From the NCBI GenBank assembly GCA_965217265.1, contig CBDCHP010000011.1, positions 1 to 64,000 on the forward strand: DNA of 64,000 bases, in the 5' to 3' direction. The notes under the pieces are model-generated. The model made no database searches, had not been told where the DNA came from, and worked only from the letters and a program-made list of their open reading frames with translations. A program made the position numbers and the translations under genes. This document shows positions 8,093 through 17,041 of the stretch, piece by piece (the stretch's first letter is position 1; every line of letters begins with the position of its first letter). Source of the DNA: JAGRGG01 sp965217265 (GTDB lineage: Bacteria > Pseudomonadota > Alphaproteobacteria > Geminicoccales > Geminicoccaceae).

Positions 8093-9814
8093 ATGACGGA
8101 CGCGCCCGAGACCACACAGATAACCCGGCGGGACGACGGCCCGCAGAGTGCGCCTGAGGCGGCGCAGGCGTCGGTCGACCCGAGCGACCCCTACGAGCGC
8201 GAACGGCAGACCTTCCCCAAGCTGTCGCAGGAGCAGATCGGGCGGGTGCGCGGCTACGGCGAGGAGGAGCGGCTTGAGAAGGGGACGATCGTCTTCGCGC
8301 GCGGCCAGCGGAGCGTCGATTTCTTCTTGGTGATCGAGGGCTCGATCGAGATCTTCGACCTCGACGACGGTCGGCCGCACGTCTTCACGGTGCACGGCGA
8401 GAGCCAGTTCACCGGCGAGCTCGACCTGTTCAACGACCGCGAGATCCTGGTCGGCGGGCGGACCGGCGCGGACAGCAGGGTCCTGCGCGTGCGGCGCGCC
8501 GACTTTCGCCGCATGATGGGCGCCGAGGCCGACATCGGCGAGACGATCATGCGCGCCTACATCCTGCGCCGCACCGGTTTCATCCTGCACGATCAGGCAG
8601 GTGCCGTCCTGATCGGCCCGGAGAACGGCGCCGACACGCTGCGCATCCAGCGCTTCTTGCGCCGCAACGGCTACCCGCTGCGCCTGCTCGGTGCCGGACG
8701 CGACGAGGCACGGGCGATGATCGAGACGCTGGGGCTGGCCGAGGCCGACCTGCCCGCGATCGTCACCCCCGACAAGGCGGCGCTGAAGAACCCTTCCAAC
8801 CCGGAACTCGCCGACGCGCTCGGCCTGACCGAGGCGATCGAGGGCGACCACGTCCACGACGTCGCCGTGATCGGCGCCGGGCCGGCCGGCCTCGCCGCCG
8901 CCGTCTACGCCGCGTCCGAGGGGCTCGACACGCTGGTCGTCGAGGCCGAAGCGCCGGGCGGGCAGGCTGGTACCAGCTCCAGGATCGAGAACTATTTGGG
9001 CTTTCCGACCGGCGTCTCGGGGCAGGCGCTGGCCGGGCGGGCTTGGATCCAAGGGCAGAAGTTCGGCGCCAAGTTCGCCGTCTCGCGCGGCGTGACGGCG
9101 CTGGATTGCGAGGCACGCCCCTTTCGCCTCGCCGTCGAGGGCGGCCTTGGGGTCCAGGCGCGCGCCGTCGTCATCGCGACGGGCGCCACCTACCGCAAGC
9201 TGGACCTGGAGAACTACGCCCGGTTCGAGAACCAGGGCATCCACTACGCCGCGACCGCGATCGAGGCCGACTTGCGCGCCGACGGGGAGATCGCCGTCGT
9301 CGGCGGCGGCAACTCGGCCGGCCAAGCGGCCGTCTTCCTCTCGCGTTTTGCCAGCCACGTCCACGTCCTGGTGCGCGGGCCCTCGCTGGCGGCGTCGATG
9401 TCGGACTACCTCGTTCGGCGCATCGAGGCCGCCTCGAAGATCACCTTGCACCCGAACGTCGAGATCACGGCGCTCGACGGCGAAAGGACGCTGGAGCGCG
9501 TGACCTGGACCAACCGCGAGACCGGATCTCTGACGACGCGCCCGGTCCGCAACGTCTTCGTCATGATCGGCGCGGTGCCGAACACGGGCTGGCTCGACGG
9601 CTGCGTCGAACTCGACGGCCGCGGCTTCATCCGTACGGGCGCGGACGTCGAGGGCGGGGCGCCTAGTTCCGCGTTCGCCACCTCGCGGCCGGGCGTGTTC
9701 GCCATCGGCGACGCGCGCTCGGGCTCGGTCAAGCGCGTCGCGTCCGGCGTCGGCGAGGGCTCGGTCTGCGTCCAGTCGGTCCACCGCTTCTTGGAGGAAG
9801 CTGGACAAGGCTGA
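8093..9814 (+). CDS. Cyclic-nucleotide-binding domain fused to thioredoxin-reductase-like FAD protein
   Basis: 573 residues. Residues about 45-160 form a Crp-type cNMP-binding domain (IVFARGQ, FTGELDLFN, where the phosphate-binding cassette would lie). A linker follows, then from about residue 260 a two-dinucleotide-binding-domain flavoprotein: GAGPAGLAAAVYAASEG for FAD, VVGGGNSAGQAAVFL for NAD(P)H, and the C-terminal FAIGDARSGSVKR FAD motif. The redox-active CxxC of true thioredoxin reductases is absent; the equivalent site reads HYAATAIEA. It is therefore unlikely to reduce thioredoxin and more likely a ligand-regulated NAD(P)H oxidoreductase of the ferredoxin-NADP reductase-like branch. 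Start ATG 8093. It stands alone, preceded by repeat copy A and followed by the AT-rich island. Confidence 0.9.
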   Translation: MTDAPETTQITRRDDGPQSAPEAAQASVDPSDPYERERQTFPKLSQEQIGRVRGYGEEERLEKGTIVFARGQRSVDFFLVIEGSIEIFDLDDGRPHVFTVHGESQFTGELDLFNDREILVGGRTGADSRVLRVRRADFRRMMGAEADIGETIMRAYILRRTGFILHDQAGAVLIGPENGADTLRIQRFLRRNGYPLRLLGAGRDEARAMIETLGLAEADLPAIVTPDKAALKNPSNPELADALGLTEAIEGDHVHDVAVIGAGPAGLAAAVYAASEGLDTLVVEAEAPGGQAGTSSRIENYLGFPTGVSGQALAGRAWIQGQKFGAKFAVSRGVTALDCEARPFRLAVEGGLGVQARAVVIATGATYRKLDLENYARFENQGIHYAATAIEADLRADGEIAVVGGGNSAGQAAVFLSRFASHVHVLVRGPSLAASMSDYLVRRIEAASKITLHPNVEITALDGERTLERVTWTNRETGSLTTRPVRNVFVMIGAVPNTGWLDGCVELDGRGFIRTGADVEGGAPSSAFATSRPGVFAIGDARSGSVKRVASGVGEGSVCVQSVHRFLEEAGQG

Positions 9815-10415
9815 AGACGCAGTGCGTTAACGCTACATGACGCCCTTTACTCGCCCCCACGTCTGGCGCCAAGTGATATGCCAGGACGCTCGCCAGCGCC
9901 ATGCCGTCACGCCATTTCCCCGGCTCCCCGGATCCCGTTGACTTAGCTACCAAGCGCTGACGTGTACTCATTGTTCAAAAAATCTAGTAAAAATAAAACC
10001 CGATTAGAATTGGAAATAATATTGATAAGAATAGTGCTGTCATTGCAAATTTGACAATCCGCATACCTTTGTCATATGTCTCTTTTCTGTTACCTCAGTG
10101 GAAGGTTAATTTTGTAAACTTGAGAACGTATTTCTTAATAAGAAAAATTACTATGAATATTGCCACAAAAATACCAACTGGCGCAAAATATATCATAGAG
10201 TTTGCAACATTATCGACTCTCGCTTGTTCAACAGCATTTAGAAAATTTTCTATATCTTTAGCTTTTGAAAAATATATGGGTATTTTCCTGAACTGGTCTA
10301 AATAATCGTTCTGAGATTGAACGTAGTATGATATATAAACTAGCATCGATAACTTAGAAATTGTAAATAGAATGACGTATCTGAACATAGATTCTGCGGC
10401 AAGATTAAAAACTTT

Positions 10416-11208
10416 GGGGCTGACATAGATAGCTAAGAAAGGCTATGGATGTCAGATGGATAAAGGGCGTCGCCGTGGCAGGCTGCTAGGCAGCGTCGAG
10501 CAAAACCCGATCAAGTGCTTTTGCGGTGGCATGGGCGCGCGATCCGCGGCCGACATCACAGGCCGACATCACAAGCGTGAGCCGCAACACCGCGATCCTC
10601 TTCTACCACAAGCTGGGCGAGGTGATCTACGCCGGGTTGGCAGCGCAAGTACCCAAGCTGATGTGCGGCGAGATCGAGGCAAACGAGAGCTATCCCCGCC
10701 TGCGCGGGGACATGCTTCGGCCCAAGGCGGGTGCCGGGCCAAGCGCGGCCGTGGCGCCGCCGGCAAGGTGCCGGTTTTTGGCCTGCTCAAGCGAGGTGCA
10801 CGTGGTGATGATCCCCACCGCCTCGTCGAAGACCTTACCGCCCATCATCAAGCAGAAGATCCAACCCGACAGCATTGTCGACACAAACAGCTTGCGCGCC
10901 TACGATGTGCTGGATGTATTTGAGTTCCATCACCTGCGGATCAACCACTCGAAGACCTGTGTCGACGAGCAAAATCGGCGCAACCACATCAATGGGATCG
11001 AAAACTTCTGCAACCAAGCCAAACGCCACCTGCGCCGCGACAATAGCCTGCCCCGGACCCCGATCCGGGGGCATCCCCAAGCAGCACTTCCACCTCGACA
11101 TCAAGGCGTGCGCGTGGCGCTTCAACAACCGCTCCGTGAGCCGGTTGGTCGACACGCTCACCGCATGGTGGTTCAAACCGCCATCCTGTCCTTACCTATG
11201 TCAGCCCC
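10416..11208 (+). mobile_element. IS1595-family (ISXO2-like) insertion sequence, inactive
   Basis: A 793-bp element with terminal inverted repeats: left GGGGCTGACATAGATAGCTA at 10416, right CTTACCTATGTCAGCCCC ending at 11208. The left end carries a short internal insertion relative to the right. It is flanked by a perfect 8-bp direct repeat, AAAACTTT at 10408-10415 and 11209-11216, the target-site size known for IS1595 elements. It inserted into the AT-rich minus-strand gene. The element is distinctly more GC-rich than its target. Confidence 0.9.
10498..11177 (+). pseudogene. Degenerate IS1595/ISXO2-like transposase
   Basis: Recognisable ISXO2-type pieces occur in different frames: RNTAILFYHKLGEVIYAGL (near 10575), KRGRGAAGKVPVFGLLKRG (near 10740-10797, another frame), ASSKTLPPIIKQKIQPDSIV, FHHLRINHSK and NHINGIENFCNQAKRHLRR (to about 11043), then another shift. 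Active relatives carry the catalytic aspartates in IELDESYFGG and IVYTDS; here those sites read EIEANESY and IVDTNS, so both Asp residues are Asn. The Glu in HINGIENF remains. With at least two frameshifts and two lost catalytic residues, the enzyme cannot be active. The region upstream of 10570 also contains a short duplicated segment (CCGACATCACA twice). Confidence 0.85.
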
Positions 11209-11635
11209 AAAACTTTTATTATGAAAGGAGATTTCATTTTTTGAATTTTTTCGTTTAGTTGTGAACTAGTTACAATAATCCAATCTTTATCATGGGAAGA
11301 AATTTCGTATTTTATAGATCTGGCAAGAAAAGACTCTTCTTCGTTAGCTATTACTAGATGTATGTACGATTTTTCATTTTCTAGGGTTTCTTTTCACCAC
11401 CGTCTGCACTTATATATATACCACCTACTAAGCTGCTTCCGTAATTTTCTTGTTCGAAAATTTTTTCAACAGTTTCTCCAGTGACAACAGTATCGTTAGT
11501 GTATTTTACTGACATCGTAAACTTAGTGGTTTCGCTATTGCTTTTCTTTTTAATTGCTTCATCCATTATTCGTTTTATTCTAATAACATCTTCTGGTTTT
11601 ACTAAATAACACCCAGAAAACTTCTTAGAAATTTC

Positions 11636-12435
11636 GAGAGTATCACGTTAGCAGGGTTAGGGTACTGAGATCGCCATCATGGTGGTCGAGGAAGGCTTGC
11701 AGGGCCAAGGATGAAAGCGGCGCTTTCATCGACCATCCGTGCCGAGCGCGAGACGACGATGGAACGGCGGCGAAAGCGGGCGTACCAGTGCCGCGTGCGC
11801 GCGTTGTGACGTTCGATGCCATCGGTATGGGCCTTGCCCACCACGTGCTTTGTTGGCGGCAGGACGTTGAGGTAGGCGGCATGATCGTCCGAGAACCACA
11901 AGCAAACGCCGCGCTCAGCGAGCTTGTCGCGCAGCCGCTTGGCTGTGGCCCGGTCGCGCGGTCCTACAGTCCAAGCAACGAGCCTGTCGTTCAAAACGTC
12001 GAGCGCCTTGAAGAGCCAGAGCTTGCGCGGCTTTTTTCAAGGAAATGGTACCTCTCATTGGCCTCGACCGACACCACCCGCGCCTTGGGCAGATGATGAA
12101 CACGATCGTGTTCATCGACCCGCTCGCCGGCGGCACGGACCCAGCGCATGACGGTCTGGCAGCTCACGCCCAAGAGTTGGCCCGTGCGGTTCATCGACAG
12201 GCCCGAGGTGTAGAACTTGAGGGCTTGGTGCCGAACCGATGGCGCGTAACCGCGCGGCGTCGAGCGCGGATAGCGCCGACCACACGCCTTGCAGCGGCGC
12301 CTGGGATAACCGCGCACGTGGCCGTCCTTGATCGTGGTCTTGCTGCCGCAGCCAGGGCAGGTCGGGCTGAGAACATGGGGATGCTGATCGGTCATCCCCA
12401 CAACCTAGTTACGCCCCTGCCTGCGTTAAGCCCTC
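11636..12435 (-). mobile_element. IS1-family insertion sequence
   Basis: An 800-bp element inserted in the same AT-rich gene as the IS1595 copy. It is bracketed by GAAATTTC at 11628-11635 and 12436-12443, an 8-bp target duplication that is itself palindromic. The ends are imperfect inverted repeats: GAGAGTATCACGTTAGCAGG at 11636 against the complement of the right end, GAGGGCTTAACGCAGGCAGG (about 15 of 21 positions agree). It carries an InsA/InsB-type transposase on the minus strand. Removing it restores the reading frame of the host gene exactly, which fixes the boundaries. Confidence 0.88.
11677..12401 (-). CDS. IS1-family transposase (InsA-InsB', -1 frameshift)
   Basis: The upstream ORF (12401 to about 12030) has the InsA zinc-ribbon (CPGCGSKTTI...CKACGRRY) and a helix-turn-helix (LGVSCQTVMRWVRAAG). 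The downstream ORF (to 11677) continues as the InsB catalytic part: ALDVLNDRLVAWTVGPRD, WFSDDHAAYLNVLP and the IERHNARTRHWYARF signature. The two frames meet at six A residues (plus-strand T6 at 12032-12037), and a -1 shift there gives ...FLEKKPRKLWLFKALD. IS1 elements use programmed -1 frameshifting at an A-run in the same place, so the split is probably natural. However, the zero-frame codons are GAA AAA AGC, not the canonical A AAA AAG phase. The product may still be active. Start could be ATG 12401 or 12395. Confidence 0.82.
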
Positions 12436-12547
12436 GAAATTTCTACCTGGACTCCAGCCATTTTCTTGCCTTTGCAATAATTAGCGTTTTGCGGAGTGGT
12501 AATTGACGCGCACTGCGGACCTCAACTCCGAAAAACTGAACCCTGCT

Positions 12548-12693
12548 TTAAGGTATCGCTCGCACGTACGTGACCGTCTGGCGTTGATCGGTCAACGTGC
12601 GGGTGAGATTGCTGTGCTCTTCGTCAGATAGATCGAGCCGGTGGCGAAGGCCATCACGCTTGCTTCTCACCTGCTCCAGCTCACCACGTAATC
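12548..12693 (-). pseudogene. Remnant of a coiled-coil-ended protein; rest of the 12462-12901 gap empty
   Basis: Read on the minus strand, about 48 codons ending at TAA 12548 give LRGELEQVRSKRDGLRHRL, LDLSDEEHSNLTRTLTDQRQ and then TVTYVRAIP. This is a charged coiled-coil tail like the C-termini of some plasmid/phage HTH or replication-associated proteins. Upstream codons continue in another frame (EHGRGRDREHDDSRLDY, about 12700-12745), implying a frameshift, and no start is visible. It is weakly supported and probably a gene fossil next to the mobile island. The rest of 12462-12901 shows no credible gene; the plus-strand ORF at 12597-12881 has no coding character. Confidence 0.3.
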
Positions 12694-12901
12694 CAGGCGA
12701 CTGTCGTCATGCTCCCGGTCGCGGCCTCGGCCGTGCTCGACCTTTGTCTGATCGAGACCTAGACGCCGCAGCGGCCGGCCGGGGGCATCACCTCGTCATC
12801 ACCGATCGCGTCCTCGTCCTCTTGCTCGTGACCTGCGTGCCGATCGTGCCGCTGGCCTTGGTCGAGGCGTTCTATTGTTGAAGCTTCCCGCCCCCTCCCC
12901 C

Positions 12902-13258
12902 TCAGCTGCCCCTGTAGGTCGTGTAGCCGAAGGGCGAGACCAGGAGCGGGACGTGGTAGTGGGCGCTTATGTCGGCGATGCCAAAGCGCAGCGGCACGGC
13001 GTCGAGGAAGGCGGGATCCGGCAGGTCGGTCCCCCGCCCGCGCAGGTAGGCGCCGACCTCGAAGACCAGCTCGTAGACCCCCGCCCCCATCTCGGCCCCG
13101 TCGAGCAGCGGCGCGTCGATGCGGCCGTCGGCGTTGGTGGCGACCGACTTCAGGTGCTCTCGCCCCTCGCCCTCCAGCCGGTAGAGCCGGATCGCGAGCC
13201 CGGCGGCGGGGGCGCCCGAGGCGGTGTCGAGGACGTGCGTCGTCAGCCGGCCGCTCAC
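12902..13258 (-). CDS. 5-hydroxyisourate hydrolase
   Basis: 118 residues, transthyretin-like fold. It hydrolyses 5-hydroxyisourate, the product of urate oxidation, to OHCU. Family marks are present: an N-terminal LTTHVLDTASGAPAAGL with the catalytic His, DGRID, an SAHYHVPLLVSPFGYTTYRGS ending and the diagnostic C-terminal YRGS tetrapeptide. Start is GTG 13258, overlapping the PuuD stop by four bases (GTGA), so it is translated in the same operon. Length is normal. It has no signal peptide, so it acts in the cytoplasm. Confidence 0.95.
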   Translation of the reverse strand: MSGRLTTHVLDTASGAPAAGLAIRLYRLEGEGREHLKSVATNADGRIDAPLLDGAEMGAGVYELVFEVGAYLRGRGTDLPDPAFLDAVPLRFGIADISAHYHVPLLVSPFGYTTYRGS

Positions 13259-14490
13259 GACGCGTCTCCCTTGCCGGCGAGCAGGCCCCTGTACCACGCG
13301 TCGATCACCTGGCGCTCCTCGTCGCTGATGTAGGTGATGTTGCCGGGCGGCATGGCGTGGGTCTGATAGGCGTTGACCCAGACCTTGTACGCCTCGCGCT
13401 CGATGTCCTCGGAAGTTTCCAGGACCACGCCCTTGGGCGCGTGCGCCATGCCCTCCCACAAGGGCTCGCGGGCGTGGCACATCGAGCAGTAGGCCATGAC
13501 CGTGCCCTCGGCCTCGTCCTTGACGTCGGCGAACAGGACCGGCTCGGCCTGCGTCGTCTCGGTCGCGACCTCCGCCGTCGCCGTCGCCGGCCGGCTCGCG
13601 ATCAAGACCACGGCGACGGCGCCGATCGCGGCGATGCCGAGCGCCCAGTTCGGCGCCGGAGCCCCTGTGTGCCGGACGATGAACCAGTGCCGGATCGTGG
13701 CGCCGACGACGAGGACGAGGCCGATGATCAGCCAGTTCCAGGGCGTGGCGTAGAGCTGCGGGTAGTGGCCCGAAATCATGACGAAGAGGACGGGCAGCGT
13801 GATGTAGCTGTTGTGCAGCGAGCGCTGCTTGGCCTGGAGCCCGAGCGCCGGGTCGGGGTTCTCGCCGGCCTTCAAGGCCGCCACGACCTTCTTCTGGTTG
13901 GGTATGATGATCATGGCGACGTTGGCGACCATGATCGTGCCGAGCAGTGCTCCGATGTGGAAGAAGGCGCCGCGCGATGCCAGCACTTGGTCGAGCGCCA
14001 CCAAGAGCACGGGCACGCCGATGAGTGCCACTACGATGACCTTGCGCATGTCCTGGCCGAGACGCGACTTGCATAAAATATCGTAGGCGAGCCAGCCGAA
14101 GACCAGCGTCGCGATGCCGATCAAGGACACGGCCCAGCCCGGCAGGGCGTAACCCTCGTGGTCGATCATGTAGAGGTCGGCGCCGAAGTAGTACATCACG
14201 ACGAGGAGGATGAAGCCCGAGATCCACGTCATGTAGGCTTCCCACTTGAACCACGTCAGGTGCTCGGGCATGTGCTCGGGCGCGACGTTGTACTTCATCA
14301 TGTGGTAAAAGCCGCCGCCGTGGACCTGCCACTCCTCGCCGTGCACGCCCTTGGGCAGGCCCTGGCGCTTGCGCAGGCTGGCGTCCAGCGCCACGAAGTA
14401 GAACGAGCTGCCGATCCAGGCGATGCCCGTGATCAGGTGCAGCCACCTGAGGCCGAGATTGGCCCAGTCCAGCAATATCGCCTGCAACAT
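13255..14490 (-). CDS. puuD: Membrane-bound urate oxidase with C-terminal cytochrome c domain (PuuD)
   Basis: 411 residues: eight or so TM helices (residues about 5-320, with GLRWLHLITGIAWIGSSFYF at the N-terminus and conserved His residues), then a periplasmic cytochrome c domain with heme motif CSMCH near residue 335 and distal ligand region HAMPPGNITY. PuuD oxidises urate to 5-hydroxyisourate and passes electrons to the respiratory chain rather than to O2 directly, so no peroxide forms. It overlaps the HIU hydrolase gene that processes its product. The LysR gene is divergent across 145 bp (14491-14635), which should contain both promoters. Start ATG 14490. Confidence 0.95.
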   Translation of the reverse strand: MLQAILLDWANLGLRWLHLITGIAWIGSSFYFVALDASLRKRQGLPKGVHGEEWQVHGGGFYHMMKYNVAPEHMPEHLTWFKWEAYMTWISGFILLVVMYYFGADLYMIDHEGYALPGWAVSLIGIATLVFGWLAYDILCKSRLGQDMRKVIVVALIGVPVLLVALDQVLASRGAFFHIGALLGTIMVANVAMIIIPNQKKVVAALKAGENPDPALGLQAKQRSLHNSYITLPVLFVMISGHYPQLYATPWNWLIIGLVLVVGATIRHWFIVRHTGAPAPNWALGIAAIGAVAVVLIASRPATATAEVATETTQAEPVLFADVKDEAEGTVMAYCSMCHAREPLWEGMAHAPKGVVLETSEDIEREAYKVWVNAYQTHAMPPGNITYISDEERQVIDAWYRGLLAGKGDAS

Positions 14491-14635
14491 CGCACGACCT
14501 CCCTTGATGCCGGTTGATCTCGAACCGGCTGTTCCTGTTTCACGCCGTATGGATTACCGCAAGGCGCACGAAGTGATAAGCAAGCCTTCGGCTAAGTTCT
14601 GTTAAGAAATCCCGAACGAACGGGAGGCACGCACG

Positions 14636-15536
14636 GTGGGGTTGGTCGAGAACATCCGGGTCTTCACCCGCATCGTCGAGTTGGGGGGCCTGTCGGCCGC
14701 CGGCCGGCAGTTGCGCCTCTCGCCGCCCGTCGTGAGCCAGCGGCTGCAGCAGCTCGAAGAGCATCTCGGCACCCGCCTCTTGAACCGCTCGACGCGCCAG
14801 CTCCAACTGACCGCCGAGGGGCTCGAATTCTACAACGCCTGCCAGGACGTCGTCGACGCGGTCGAGCGCGCCGTCGGCACGGTCGCGGACACCAACACCT
14901 CGCCGCGCGGGACGCTGCGGGTCACGGCGCCCCTCGGCTTCACCCGCCAGATCCTGGCCCCGCTCGTGCCGATGTTCGTCGAGCGCCACCCGCAGATCGA
15001 GGTCCGGCTGCGCGCGTCGGACCACATCCTCGACCTGTTCCAGGAGGCCGCCGACGTCGCGATCCGCATGGCGGAACTGGACGATTCGAGCCTGATCGCC
15101 CGCAAGATCAAGGACTGCCCGCGGGTGTTGTGCGCCGCACCCGGCCTACGTCGAGGCGCGCGGGTCGCCATCGAAGCCGACCGACCTCCTCGACCACGAC
15201 TGCCTGCTGCTGCGCTACCCGGGCTCGCGCCAGTTCCGCTGGAGCCTGTCGACCCCGAATGGCCCGCAGACGATCCCCGTGCGCGGGCCGTTCGACGCCG
15301 ACGACGGCGACACGCTCACCGTCTGGGCGCTCTCGGGCCGGGGCATCGTCTTGAAGCCGGTCTGGGAGGTGGCCGAACACCTGCGCGCCAGAACGCTCGT
15401 ACCCGTCCTGCCCGACTGCCCGCCCACGCCCGTGACGCTCGCCGTCCTCTACCCCCACCGCCGCCTCCTCGCCCCCAAGGTCAAGGCGTTCGCTGAGTTC
15501 GTTCTGGAGCATGTTCCTCGGGCGATCGGGGAATGA
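14636..15536 (+). pseudogene. LysR-family regulator of the urate genes, one frameshift
   Basis: N-terminal winged HTH (VENIRVFTRIVELGGLSAAG, PPVVSQRLQQLEEHLGTRLL) followed by a LysR substrate-binding domain. The frame breaks near 15135-15142 after CPRVLCAAP. The remainder reads on in the next frame (AYVEARG..., LLDHDCLLLRYPGSRQFRWS, then DTLTVWALSGRGIVLKP) to TGA at 15536. A single inserted base accounts for it, so the gene may be intact in the organism. GTG 14636 is the start. Being divergent from puuD/hiuH and next to the urate permease, it is the likely urate-responsive regulator. Its stop touches repeat copy B. Confidence 0.8.
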
Positions 15537-15681
15537 ACGCTTCGCGTCCGCTGCGCGGGGCTTTTCTCTCTTCTTTTTGCAAGTGTTAACGCCGGAGATT
15601 GGCCACGACGCCGAGGGCCAGCCTCGGACAAAAAGCAAAAAAGAAAAGAGAAAGCCCGCGCGGCAGCGCACGCGAAGCGTT
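15537..15681. repeat. Palindromic terminator-like repeat, copy B (forward)
   Basis: Arms AACGCTTCGCGTCCGCT (left) and AGCGCACGCGAAGCGTT (right) with inner T-tract CTTTTTGCAAGTGTTAAC, GAGATTGGCCACGACGCCGA, GGGCCAGCCTCGGACAAA, and an A-tract. It fills the gap between the converging LysR and permease genes: its left end abuts the LysR TGA and its right end is three bases from the permease stop. It is the best-preserved copy and a good consensus. Confidence 0.88.
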
Positions 15682-15684
15682 CAC

Positions 15685-17041
15685 TCAAGCCTCGTGGCCG
15701 TGCGCGGCGGCGGCGGAGATGCGGCGGGCTTCGGCCGCCGTGCCCCAGCCGTTGAAGTACATGTTGAGCAGAACGGCGGTGATCGAGGCGAGCAGGATGC
15801 CGCTGTGCAGGAGCGGGCTCAGCGCCTGTTGGCATGTACTGGAAGAAGTCTTCGGCGACGATCGGGATCATGCCGACGCCGATGCTGATCGCGACGATGA
15901 AGAGGTTGTGGCGCTTCTCGTTCTTGAACCCGACCTCGCTCAAGATGCGAATGCCGGTCGCCGCGACCATGCCGAACATGACGATGCCGGCACCGCCCAG
16001 GACGAACGGCGGCACCGAGGCGACGACGTGCGCCATCTTGGGAAACAGGCCGAACGCGATCAGGATCAGCCCGCCCGCCGCCGTGACCCAGCGGCTCTTG
16101 ACGCCGGTGACGCCGACGAGGCCGACGTTCTGCGAGAACGAGGTGTAGGGAAAGGTGTTGAAGATCCCGCCGATCAGCGTGCCGAGCCCGTCGGTGCGCA
16201 GGCCGCGCGCGATCGCCTTCTCGTCGATCTTACGGTCGGTGAGTTCGCCCAGAGCCAAGAACATGCCGACGGATTCGATCATCACCACGATCATGACGAT
16301 GCACATCGTCAAGATCGCGATCACGTCGAACTTGGGCACGCCGAAGTGGAACGGGGTGATGACGGCGAACCAGCTCGCTTCCTCAAGGCCGTCGAAGCTG
16401 ACTTGGCCGAGGGCGAGCGCGATGAGAAAGCCGATGACGAGGCCCATCAAGACGGCGACGTTGGCGATGAAGCCGCGCCCGTACTTGGTGATGAGCAGGA
16501 TCGAGATCAGCACGATCAGGGCGACGCTCAAGTACATCGGGTGGCCGAACTCGGGGTTCTTGACCCCGCCGCCGGCCCAGCCGATGCCGACTTGCATCAG
16601 CGAGATGCCGATCACGGCGATGATCGTGCCGGTGACGACCGGCGGGAACAGCGGCAGGAGCCGGCTGACGAAGGGTGCTGCCAGAATGGTGAACACGCCG
16701 GCCCCGATGACCGCGCCGTAGATGCCGAGCAGGCCGAGGTCGGGGTTGGTGCCCATGGCGATCATCGGCCCGACGGCGGCGAAGGTGACGCCCATCATCA
16801 CCGGCAGCCGAATGCCGAAGCCGAACAGGCCGATGCTCTGGATCAAGGTGACGATGCCGCAGGCGAACAAGTCGGCGTTGATGAGGATGGCGATCTCGTC
16901 CTTGGGCAGGTTCAGGGCACCGCCGACGATGAGCGGCACCGCGATGGCGCCGGCGTAGAGCACCAAGACGTGCTGGATGCCCAAGGTGAAGAGGCGGACG
17001 GGCGGCAGCCGCTCGTCCACGGGGTGGACCGACGTTGACAT
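15685..17041 (-). pseudogene. NCS2 urate/xanthine permease, one frameshift near the C-terminus
   Basis: Uracil/xanthine permease-type transporter of about 450 residues with 12-14 TM helices. Conserved NCS2 segments are present: GIQHVLVLYAGAIAVPLIVG (TM1), MMGVTFAAVGPMIAM, the SVGMFLALGELTDRKIDEKA motif around TM8 and FPYTSFSQNVGLVGVTGV (the QNxGxxxxT signature of TM10). It imports urate or xanthine by proton symport, feeding the neighbouring catabolic genes. After FFQYMP the frame shifts near 15835; the true ending reads LSPLLHSGILLASITAVLLN and MYFNGWG..., with stop TGA at 15685. Only about 50 residues are affected. Start ATG 17041. The 267-bp region before OHCU decarboxylase (17042-17308) is a divergent promoter region. 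Confidence 0.88.

Larger units (their letters stand above)
10095..12461 (-). pseudogene. Low-GC membrane protein gene split by two IS elements
   Basis: Removing both insertion sequences and one copy of each 8-bp target duplication rejoins three AT-rich pieces on the minus strand. The start is ATG at 12461 with AAAGG about seven bases upstream (MAGVQVEISKKFSGCYLVKP). It continues at 11635-11384 (EDVIRIKRIMDEAIKKKSNS..., YISADGGEK), then 11396-11217 (KETLENEKSYIHLVI...), then 10415-10095, ending MIYFAPVGIFVAIFIVIFLI and KKYVLKFTKLTFH with TGA at 10095. One base appears to be missing in the A-run at 11391-11394. The product would be about 235 residues with two predicted TM helices: one after MFRYVILFTISKLSMLV and one near the C-terminus. 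I do not recognise the family. Composition indicates horizontal transfer; the gene is now dead. Confidence 0.75.
9966..12535. other. AT-rich foreign island interrupted by two insertion sequences
   Basis: From about 9966 base composition drops sharply (near 30-35% GC in 9970-10415, 11209-11635 and 12440-12490, against about two-thirds GC around it). The AT-rich stretches are three pieces of one minus-strand gene, separated by two GC-richer insertion sequences at 10416-11208 and 11636-12435. The island is bounded on the left by the cNMP/flavoprotein gene and on the right by the urate catabolism cluster. Bases 9815-9965 hold no recognisable gene. No integrase, tRNA or attachment-site repeat was seen at the borders. 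Confidence 0.75.

Noticed and set aside
8057..9808. A 583-codon minus-strand frame opposite the cNMP/flavoprotein gene
   Set aside because: It is an antisense shadow of a well-conserved enzyme and has no recognisable motif.
12032..12037. Canonical A AAA AAG slippery heptamer in the IS1 transposase
   Set aside because: The A6G run is present, but the zero-frame codons are GAA AAA AGC, so the classic heptamer phase is not met; the -1 shift itself is still supported.
12597..12881. A 94-codon plus-strand frame before the urate genes
   Set aside because: No ribosome site, no homology-like pattern; Ser/Arg-rich composition typical of non-coding frames.
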